Assembly: GCA_022385805.1 (NCBI GenBank)
Contig: MU277700.1
Coordinates: forward strand, 236,583-300,582
DNA length: 64,000 nucleotides
Direction: 5' to 3'
From: Pilatotrama ljubarskyi
Lineage: Eukaryota > Basidiomycota > Agaricomycetes > Polyporales > Polyporaceae
A model generated the notes under the pieces. It ran no database searches and was not told the origin of the DNA. It saw nothing but the letters and a program-made list of their open reading frames with translations. The position numbers were made by a program, and so were the translations under genes. Below, piece after piece: positions 47,471-56,621 of the stretch. Position 1 is the first letter of the stretch; every line of letters starts with the position of its first letter.

Positions 47471-47796
47471 ACGAGTCACGATCTCACAGCGTGGTCGGCC
47501 GCTTCATCCGTGGTCTTGACGCTTCTCTGATACGGTCTACATGCAATCTCAGGGCTCCGCTCAGAAACCGTCGGTGTAGTCGACGACTCACAGAGGTGGC
47601 CCGCCCACTGAAAGAAGTATCACGCACCCAACGAGGCCATTGTGGGGGATTCGGCTGTTTGAGAGACAGCTGAGTCAGTACGGCGGCTGCAGTGAGCTGT
47701 CGTAAGCTCCACTACCAGTACATCATAATTACACTCGGAAATCAAGCTGTCTAGGCAGTGGCAATGATTCAGCTCGAAAAACGGACCCTCGATCTG

Positions 47797-49314
47797 TCAG
47801 CCGGGAGTAGACTGGACACGCATGCTCACTTCCTGCCCGCCGCTCGCCCGGGCAATAGAATCCAACCCCTTCGGACTGCATTTCCTCACCACGCTCAGAA
47901 CCGTTCGTCGTACCCATCCGCTCACCGTCCGTACCCATTCGAGTCCGCCAACGTTCGCATCCTTCGCCTTCTGCGCGTGCTCCTCTTCTTGTCCGGCCTT
48001 CCCGGAGGTTAGAGAGTGGCAGTCGTCGGGCTCGGACCATACTAACTAGAGATATCAGTCCCGCAATCAACAACAAGCGGCAGGGAACCTACGTTTGACT
48101 TGGGCAACCTCGTCTTGAGGGCCGGTGAGCCAGCTCCCATGTTGGAGGCCCTCCCAAACGTCAAGCACGAGGATGTCGGATCCAAACACGTACTCGCCCA
48201 TATGCAGGAGCATGCCCGGCCAGCCAAAGCACCCAAAAACTGCGAGATACAGCGTGCTCACGACGTGCGAGTTCCGAGTCACGGCGTCCAACTTGCCGCC
48301 AGACGCAACCCGGACGGCCTCGGTATACATCTTCCGATACTCGTGCAACTCGTCTGCGTCAACGTCGTACATTCCTGGGCACCAGTCCCGGGTGAGGAAG
48401 AAGGGGTAGGTGACAGCGCCGACTTCCCGAGGATGAGTAGATACGCCGTCCCAGTCGATCAAGCCAACGACCTTGCCCGTGCCGTCCAGGAAGATGTTTT
48501 GGGCGTCGAAGTCCGGAAAGTTGATGGTGAATGGCGCGCCATCGTGCGCAGCTTCGGGGAGAGCGCCGACAAACAGCTGAGAGAGTGCGATCCATGCGAG
48601 GCTCTCGGGATCGGTCTCGCGTGCGCGTCGCAGCGCGAGGACTGCATTCAGGTACTCGCGTGTAGTATTGAACGGCCCGAAGTCCTCATGAGGGCCCTCC
48701 GAAACGCCAATCATCACAAGTCCCGATACGAAGGGAACAACGGCAACGGATCCGTCGGGAAGGCGATCGAGAGCGCCGATCTTGTCGAACTCGAGTCCGG
48801 CAAGCTCCACCATGAACCCAGCAAGAGAATTGAAGAGGTTTTCTCTCCGTCGCTCGCCAGTCCACCAGGACGGGTCCGCCCAGACGCTGTCGAGACGGAT
48901 CCCGTGGATCTTGTCCATGATCATATACGGGTGGCCTATAAGATTGTCGGTGGTGCAGGAATACGCTTGAAGGCGCGGGATAGGCACCGACGTACGGGAC
49001 GTGATGTATTCCATCGCGACGATGTCGAGGTGCATGGAACGGGCGTCTATGGGGCCCCACTCTTCGTGAGGGATGCGGATGAGCCAGGAGAGGCCGTCCG
49101 AGAATTCGAGATCGAAGGCGATGTTGTGTCCGCCATGCCGTGGAGGGGACATCACGGTGCAGGAGACAACGGACGCCGCCGGTGGCTCAGGCGAGTCAGC
49201 CCGTGCCTTTGCATAGACCTCGAGGGCCAGCGAGCGAACAGCGTCCAAGTCGATGGTGTTGATGAAGGTGGCGTACCGGGTGTTGGGGCTCGGGGCTGAG
49301 GACTTCTTGGACAT
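47797..49314 (-). CDS. APH-like phosphotransferase/kinase (APH-4)
   Basis: Exons 49314-48093 and 48041-47797 give 1467 nt and 488 aa. The start ATG at 49314 aligns with that of APH-2, its nearest relative. It has GGHNIAFDLEFSDGLSWLIR, GHPYMIMDKIHGIRLDSVW and GLIDWDGV. The catalytic loop reads NFPDFDAQNIFL: the His of the usual HxDxxxxN is replaced by Phe while the Asp and Asn are kept, so activity may be altered. Exon 2 carries the shared Trp-containing tail (EWVRTVSGWVRRTVLSVVRK). It is read divergently from small Cys-rich gene B (1.26 kb apart) and converges on HET-2. The substrate is unknown. Confidence 0.88.
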
Positions 49315-50574
49315 GCTGCCTACGGTTAGCGTGAGCCTTGATGCGCTGCGCGGAGGTGTTGGAGAGATGGAAACGAACATACTTCTCATAGATAGAGAGT
49401 GGCTCAGAGTATTAGCCCAATTCCAAGCCGCGCTCTGCACTGACGCTGGAGGATTTCACGACCTGTGAGGGCCACAGCGTTGATAGCGCCGAGTTTTATG
49501 CGGGCCACGTTCCGCTCTTGTCCTGTTGAACAGCGCGCTGGTCAGAGTCCTGCTCCTTGGATCTGATGTGAGCCGGCCACGTTCTCGTGGTATTGTTTGA
49601 ACGTGCCTTTCGGTCAGAACGGGTAACTCTGGACTTCGCATACTTGCTTTCTGCGGACTCGAAGCCTAGCTACTGTGAAAGTGGCTGTCGACATTGTCAA
49701 CTGCCAATGCGAGTCTGAGCATGTCTGCTCAAATCTAGTTGCAATGGGACGATGAGTATTTGGCTGAGAAGACTCGATGCAGGCCCGGGCGTATGCAGGA
49801 GCACCCGTGGGAACGTAGCTGCACGCTAGCGCTCGTGGCAACCGGAACAGTCCTGAAGAGCACTCATCTTCCTATCATGTATGAACTGAGTCCAGCTTAC
49901 GCATTCTAGCAGGACGCTGTGCCCTTGTTGAGATAGGAGGTAGCAAGATCAGGACACATATCCGACTGATTGATATAATCGACATGTACAGCCATGAACA
50001 GTCGTCCTCGCGGCCACCATGACTGCCAGTGGTCGCCCCATGGCCAACAAATAAGGTCCTGCGGCCTATCACCCAGGATCGGGCGGGGATCTGCCGTCCA
50101 GTACAGTAATCAGGATCCCGAGTGTCAGTTTCTCTAGCTCACCCAAGTGTACCCTGCTGGTAGAGCGCAGGTCTAAGCAACCCCTCGCCGCAGTGCATTC
50201 GCCACCCCAGGTGCCCACGGTAAGACAACAGGACGCGCTTAGCCCAAGCATTGAAGACTTGCTGATATGCTCCTTCCAGGTGCTCATGTGACAAATCGAC
50301 ATAGCTTGGACCACGGACGCACGTCCGAACGTTGGCACTGGCGCCCCAGTGACAATGGGCTCGCACACCTCATGACGACACGATGCTTTCTCCTGGAAGG
50401 AGAAGCCTACAAAGCTGAAAATATTCGTATCAACACGACAGTGATGTGCCTCGTCTCTCCGGCTATATAAGCCAGGGTCGTCCGGCAGGGATTCCAGCAC
50501 ATCGCATCCACCTCAACCAAATCTCAGTCGCCACCAAACAGCCATCGAGCGACTCGTCCACAGAGACCGACATC
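49315..50574. promoter_or_regulatory. shared divergent promoter region, APH-4 / gene B
   Basis: A 1.26-kb bidirectional spacer without a supported gene. Positions 49499-49575 are homologous to the upstream region of APH-2 (29062-29135), so the duplication included promoter sequence. Confidence 0.55.
50464..50471 (+). promoter_or_regulatory. TATA box of small Cys-rich gene B
   Basis: TATATAAG about 104 bp upstream of the ATG at 50575, equivalent in position to the boxes of copies A and C. Confidence 0.5.
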
Positions 50575-50851
50575 ATGGGCAAAGGAAAGGGCACTACCGA
50601 TCTGCGAGGCTGGTAAGATCTCCCGTTATACCTTGCTCTTCACCGTCGCACTGAATGAGTCGTGCTTCATTCACTGTAGCCCCGCTCCCCAGTGCAGAGG
50701 CGCCTCGATCACTTCCCAATGTCTCGAGGAAGCGCATGTGGAGTGGTGCTTCCGCCACCCTTCACATCCGTACTCACCACAGGAGGGCTGTCGGTTGTGC
50801 CGCGCACAAGAGCGACAGATGGACAAGAAGAGGCGCAAGGCGAAGGAGTAG
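50575..50851 (+). CDS. small Cys/His-rich protein, putative zinc-binding (copy B)
   Basis: Exons 50575-50612 and 50680-50851 give 210 nt and 69 aa. The intron (GTAAGA...TAG, 67 bp) splits the first Cys codon exactly as in copies A and C. The core is C-x4-C, then QCLEEAHVEWCFRHP (C-x4-H-V-E-x-C-x2-H-P) and C-x2-C, with a Lys/Arg-rich tail (MDKKRRKAKE). The first knuckle has C-x4-C rather than C-x2-C, and Tyr-Lys after the last Cys is lost, so this is the most divergent copy. It is divergent from APH-4 and convergent with the broken APH-5. The zinc-binding role is inferred only from ligand spacing. Confidence 0.8.
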
Positions 50852-51250
50852 GAGTAGCGCACCGAAGCTGGACGGGAGGCGGCTCAATCACCCTGGATTG
50901 ACGGACGTTGCCCAACGATCTATGCCCTTATGTGTCGTCTGAAATATGTACTACCCTCCTTGATCTTGGCTTGCGGGCTCGTTCTTGGACTGATCATTCG
51001 AGTCGATAGAGGTATGACATAGTTATGTGGACGGAAGCGATCTCTTCGGTAATTGATAGGGTCGTGACTCTTTCATTATCGCGAGACGAGCTGCTGTGAT
51101 GTAGCGTGTACATAGCTCACAGCAATATCGACACCTCCTCAGATATTACATTATGGTGGCGTGCACAACACAAAGTGGCGGTAGCCAAAGCGCTCGCTGG
51201 GCTCACCGACTAACCCGGGGTCTGCTCGACACGACACGCTGGCTGACCGC
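50852..51250. other. convergent spacer, gene B / APH-5
   Basis: 400 bp between convergent 3' ends. No further feature was seen. Confidence 0.45.
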
Positions 51251-52785
51251 TCAGTGACCAGGACGCGCTGCGCTCGTAGCCTTCGCCGCAGGAGTCCAGC
51301 TCCGGGCCGCGTCCAGCACCTTGCATCGTACCCATCCGCTGATCTTCTGCACCCATCCACCCACCTTGCCGTCCTTTCCGGCCGCTTTCGCGCGGTCTAT
51401 TGAATCATCCGAAGCCTTCGAGGAACCGTCGTCCGAGTCGGCGGGAGCGTGCCATACTAGGGTAGGCTGCAATGAGCTGAAGTTCCGCAACGGTCAGCAA
51501 GCGGATAGACCTATGTTTGATTCGCCCGACCTCGTCTGCAGGGCCCGTGAGCCAACTGCCGCGCTCTAGGCCCTCTAGCACATCGACAGTGACGGTCGCC
51601 GATCCAAACACATACTCGCCTAGCCGTATGAGAACCATGTGTGCCTCCGGTCCACCAGCGGCGCAAGCGCACACGCATAGCGAGACGTGCGAGCTACGGA
51701 CGACGGCGTCGAGCTTGCCGTTCGAAGCGACCCGGATGGCCTCGGTGTACATTTCGCGATAGCGATGCATCTCCTCCGGGTCCACGTCAGACCTGCCAGG
51801 GTTCCAGTCGAGCGTCACGAGGGCGGAATAGCACAGAGCGCCGGTTTGCCTGGGTTGGATGCTCACGCCATCCCAGTCGATGATGCCCACCAGCCGCCCA
51901 GTATCATCCACAAAGATGTTCTGAGTATTGAAGTCCGGGTGGTCGAAGGTGAACGGTGCGGAGTCATAGCGCGGGTCGGGGAGCGCGCCGACGAAGAGCT
52001 GAGCGAGGGCGCACCAAGCCTCGCCTTCCGCGTCTTTCTCAAGCGAGCGTCGCAGCGTGACCAGGGCTGTGTAGTACTCTCGGGTAGAGTCGAACGGGCC
52101 GAACTCCTCGTGAGGACCGTTCTCGGTGTCGCTGACCAACCCAAGCCCGGACGGGAAAGGAGCGACGAAGTGGGACCCATTGGGCTCCGTTCTATCCAGG
52201 CGGCCGATTTTGTCGAATTCGAGGCCAGCGAGCTCGGTCATGTAGCCAGCGAGGGACTCGAAGAGGTTCTCTTTCCGGCGCTCGCCGGTCCACCATGACG
52301 AATCCCTCCAGACGATCACAGAGACGAGTGCCGTGGACCTTGTCCATGTTCATGTATGGATGGCCGAGTGTATTATCGCTGGTGGAGGAGTAGGCATGGA
52401 GCCGCGGGATGGGAATCGTCGTATGAGAGGAGATGTATTCCATGGCAGTTATGTCGAGCTGCATGCATCGAGCGTCGACGGGTCCCCATTCTTCGAAGGG
52501 GATACGGATAACCCAAGACAAACCGTCGCAAAATTCCAAATTGTAGACGACGTTGTATCCGCCATGCCGGGGAGGGGTGACCACGGTGCAAGATACCACT
52601 GGCGATGCGCTGGGTGGCGAGACTGGAACGTCAACAACGGGTGGCGCAGACGAACGAAGTGCCGCTTTCGTACGAACGGCCACAGCAAGGGTCCGGATAG
52701 TGTCGAGGTCGAGGCTCTGTATGAAATCGGAGACGGTGTTCGCGCTGGAAGCTGAGGATCCTGAGGAGTCGGACATGGTCCTCAT
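51251..52785 (-). pseudogene. APH-like kinase (APH-5) with frameshift and lost splice donor
   Basis: From ATG 52785 the frame follows the APH family through YNVVYNLEFCDGLSWVIRIP and GHPYMNMDKVHGTRLCD. One extra base near 52313-52317 then shifts the frame; the family sequence resumes as WWTGERRKENLFESLAGYM. It continues through DHPDFNTQNIFVDD and GIIDWDGV to the end of exon 1. The splice donor there reads ATAGGT where the paralogues have GTAGGT (change at 51514), while the second exon (from about 51487, GGWVQKISGWVRCKVLDAAR, stop at 51251) is preserved. Two independent lesions make it a pseudogene. It lies in tandem with the intact APH-6. Confidence 0.8.
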
Positions 52786-53408
52786 CGCCGCGTCTTCGAA
52801 AACTTGTATTTCTGGCAAGTGAACGTCGTGATGTGAGGACCGTGCTTCAGTCCCGGAAAGACGTGGTCGGTCACGTAGCTGATCCTCAGTACAAGCGTGG
52901 TGCAGACCAGACAGAGATAGAGGCAGATGAGCCCCGCTCGTTGTTGTTGTCCATGGCAGGCGAGCCGGAGACAACGATAAGATCTGCTCATGCGAGTCTC
53001 ATTTTCTTGTCTGTCGCGTACAAGTAGAAAATTGACGAGTCTAAGAACCTAGCACATCCATCAGATTTGGCCGCTCACTCGTGCGGTCGCACCGTCGCGG
53101 AACAATACAGTGCGCCACGTGGGAGCAAGCACGCGGAGGACGAGTGTTCTGCTCTAGCGCTCGAGGCCTAAACGACAGAAACTTGAAAGCTTATAGTTAC
53201 ATTGGCGCGCTCTGGCGTTTGCATCCTGACCAGTACTAGTGTTCCAGTGACTGGTTGTCTACATGAAGGCAAATTGCTGAGAACTGTACGTGGGGATGGT
53301 CCTATGATTACCGGCGGGCATTCACAACTGCAGCATAGGAGACCAGATGTACAGCTACTAGTACTAGTAGTACGCCATGCCTGCCCAAAAGGACCTCGCT
53401 GGTCTCTC
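52786..53408. other. spacer between tandem APH genes
   Basis: No small Cys-rich gene or other coding sequence is found here, unlike upstream of APH-3, APH-4 and APH-6. Confidence 0.5.
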
Positions 53409-54948
53409 CTAGCTCGGCGTCGGCTCGAAACGCTGGCTGACCGCTTCGTGACCCCCTTTACGGGCTTCGTTGGTAGTGTTCGCAGTTGTAGTCCAGCTCC
53501 GGACCACGTTCAACACTTTCCGCCGCACCCATCCGCCGATCCTCTGCACCCATCCATTGTTCTTGCCGCCCTTCCCCGTTGTCGCGTGGTCGTCCGCGTC
53601 GTCTGAGGCTCTCAAAGGATCGTCGTCGGCGGGGCCGTTCCACACTGGATACAGATCGCGACTCTAAGCTTCGCACCCAATACGGTAGCTAGTGGATAAA
53701 CCTACGTTTGATTCGTGCGACCTCGTTGGCAGGACTCGTGAGCCAGCTGCCATGCTCTAGGCCCTCCAACACGTCGAGAGTAACGGTGGCTGATCCGAAC
53801 GCGTACTCGCCCAGCCGGATGAGAATCGTACCCGCCTCCGAGCCGCTAGAAGCGCACGCGCACACGCACTCAGCCACATGTGAATTGCGAACCACGGCGT
53901 CGAGCTTTCCGTTCGAAGCAACGCGAATGGCCTCGGTGTACTTCTGCCGATATCCATGCATCTCTTCGGGATCCGCGCCGTAGTCTCCTGGATTCCAGTC
54001 GAGGGTTACGAACGTTGGATAACACAGAGCACCGATTTGGCGTGGCTGGATGCTCACGCCATCCCAGTCAATGATGCCGACGACCCGCCCGGTGTCGTCC
54101 ACAAAAATGTTTTGCGTGTTGAAGTCCGGGTGATCGAAGGTAAACGGGGCGCAGTCGTAATGCTCTTCCAGGAGTGAGTCGATGAAGAATTGAGTGAGAG
54201 CGCACCAAGCCTTGCCCTTGGGATCCTTCTCCAGTGGACGCCGTAGATTGACCACGGCTGTGAAGCACGCCCGAGTAGAGTCGAATGGACCGAAGTCCTC
54301 GTGAGGACCACCAGCTTCGCCGACCAGTGCGAGCCCCGACGGGAAAGGAGCGACGAAGTACGCTCCATCCGCATCAGTTCTGTCCAATCGACCGATCTTG
54401 TCGAACTCGAGACCAGCGAGCTCGGTCATGTAGCCGGCGAGCGACTCGAAAAGGTTCTCCTTCCGACGCTCGCCGGTCCACCAAGAAGGGTCGTTCCAGG
54501 TGTCGTACAGGCAAGTTCCCTGGACCTTGTCCATGATCATGTACGGATGGCCAAGAGGGTTCTCTTTGGTACAGGAATAGGAATGGAGCCGGGGAATGGG
54601 AATTGAGGTATGGGAGCAGATGTATTCCATCGCGACGATGTCGAGTCGCATGCACCGAGCGTCGTCCGCTCCCCACTCTTCGAAGGGAATCCGAATGACC
54701 CAGGAGATTCTGTCGGAGAACTGCAGGTGATAGACGATGTTGTATGCGCCGTGCTCGGGAGGGGTAGTCACGACGCAGGACAGGACACCGGCGGGCGACG
54801 GTGGCGTAGACGATTGGACACTCTCCTGCGTACGAACGGCGAGAGCTAGGCTCTGGACGACCGCTATGTCTAGATTTCCGATGAAATTTGCGATAGTGTC
54901 AGCGCTGGAAGCTGAAGAGCATTTCGAAGACTGAGAGATGGTGCCCAT
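53409..54948 (-). CDS. APH-like phosphotransferase/kinase (APH-6)
   Basis: Exons 54948-53706 and 53644-53409 join through GTAGGT...CAG to give 1479 nt and 492 aa. An upstream in-frame start at 55050 exists; 54948 is preferred because the Ser-rich leader then matches the paralogues. Motifs are YNIVYHLQFSDRISWVIRIP, GHPYMIMDKVQGTCLYDTW, the catalytic loop DHPDFNTQNIFVDD and GIIDWDGVSIQPRQ. Exon 2 encodes an Asp-rich linker and the shared tail GWVQRIGGWVRRKVLNVVRS. All kinase motifs are intact. It is closest to the broken APH-5 next door. It is read divergently from small Cys-rich gene C (1.1 kb). Confidence 0.88.
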
Positions 54949-56084
54949 CGTTGCGTCCTCGAGGGCTTGAACGCTGGCCCGGGTGATGTCGACCGAATGT
55001 GGTAGGAGGAGAAATCGAGTTGTCCTTCGGTTATGCGCCCTCGCTGCCACCGCTATTGTTAGCAGCTAGTCTTCCGTACGAGGGTGTTGCAAAGAGGATG
55101 GAGGATGAAGCGTTGGTCGTATCACGCACGTAGAACGTACTGTCCAAGAGGGAGTTTGGGAGCACGATTTGGGAGCACGATGAGATTTGGTACATCAGAT
55201 TTCGTGTTCTTGTTCTGCAAGAACGGTCCGCTACCATCAGACTTGATGACGGAAGCGGGATCTGAAGAATACTTCGCACTCCGCCCCAGTGACCATGAAC
55301 ATGTGTGCCGAGAGACGCTCAACCTGTATGCTGTCTGAGCCTGGGCCAATGAGACAATAGCATCTAGCTACGATGTGGCGTAGTGCTCAGTGTGGCGTCT
55401 GACCCTGTACAAATCACCAGCCTGGTTGCAGGACGCCGCCGAAAGATAACACCTGTGTACTATTCGTCATGGACACGTTCCCATGAGTTCGAGTCAAGGT
55501 TGAACGCATTCAAACGTTGTTGTGGCCCAGTCGCATTGGCCAAGTTGCTCATCTGCATCGTCCACCGGGTGCACTGCTTGTCATACACATGATATCAGAG
55601 TTGAAGGGTCGAGCCGCTCCTGCACTACTCGTAGTATCAAATTGTGTACCCGCGAACATCGCCTGCATGCAGTGGCAATCCCCCCAGATGGCCTCAGGCT
55701 TCCACTGGTATCCGCTCCCTGAATAGGCGCTCCACGAATGGCAACGCGGCCATCCGCTTCTTCGAGGGTCTATGCGCAGGATATTGCAGACCATGGAGTT
55801 GATAGGATCAGCTCGGCTTGGAACAGGTCGGGCTAGTGCCTGCTCCGAAGTTGCTCGACCTCTTGAATGGTCGCCATGCCTTCCACGATGTGGACGCTTT
55901 GTTTGAGGAGTACAAGCCTGCATTCTAAAAGCTCTGCACTCGAGAGCACCCGGCTCACGCTTGTACCTCTTTTGACCGCTATAAGAACCATGATCCGCGA
56001 CCGACTTCAGCATCGACTCCGGAGAACCAATTCTCTCGACGCTCGCCCAGCACCCCATACGATCGAGCAAGCCCATCAGAGACA
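54949..56084. promoter_or_regulatory. shared divergent promoter region, APH-6 / gene C
   Basis: A 1.14-kb bidirectional spacer. Only unrecognised short frames were found. It contains the TATA box of gene C. Confidence 0.5.
55980..55985 (+). promoter_or_regulatory. TATA box of small Cys-rich gene C
   Basis: TATAAG about 100 bp upstream of the ATG at 56085. Confidence 0.45.
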
Positions 56085-56393
56085 ATGCGTGCGGCGAACT
56101 GGAAGCAGAAGAAGCACTGGTGAGTGGCATGATCGCATAATACATTTGCATCAGATTCACCGTATGAAACGACAACCCTCATGCGCTCCAGCGCGATATG
56201 CAGGTCGTCGGTTAAGGCCAGATGTATCAACAAAGGCCATGTCGATCCCTGCATGTTCCACCCTGGGAAGTTTCTCAACCCCTTACAGGAGTGCGACCTC
56301 TGCTACAAGGAGATTCAGCGTTGGGAGAGCAACATGGGGAAGAAGAAAGAGGCCGCCAGACTTCGCAGGATAGCTGAGGCCGCGGAGCCATGA
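56085..56393 (+). CDS. small Cys/His-rich protein, putative zinc-binding (copy C)
   Basis: Exons 56085-56119 and 56192-56393 give 237 nt and 78 aa. The intron (GTGAGT...CAG, 72 bp) again splits the first Cys codon. Ligand pattern: HC-x2-C (HCAIC), RCINKGHVDPCMFHP (C-x4-H-V-D-x-C-x2-H-P) and ECDLCYK. A charged helical C-terminus follows (MGKKKEAARLRRIAEAAEP). There is no signal peptide or membrane segment. It is divergent from APH-6 and convergent with APH-7 (229 bp between 3' ends). It is nearer to copy A than to copy B. Its function is unknown; a small nucleic-acid- or protein-binding zinc module is a guess. Confidence 0.82.
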
Positions 56394-56621
56394 TATCTCT
56401 TTTGGATCTCACATGCACGGCCACGAACCACTATGCTCCTCATCATCATGCTGTATGCTGTAACATATGTCTGCCCCTCCTCCACGCTTTGTAGCGGTCT
56501 TCCGCAACCATTCTGAATCTCATGCACTCCGTCCGTGATGGGCGCTATCAATGTGCCAGAAAGACCACCATGTGCCGGGCACCGAGGAGAGCACGTACAG
56601 CGCCGGTGGCGTGCGGCATCT

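Noticed and set aside
512..55000. CpG-directed repeat-induced point mutation
   Set aside because: Four of the five C-to-T type lesions are outside CpG and intact paralogues remain very similar, so a RIP signature is not supported.
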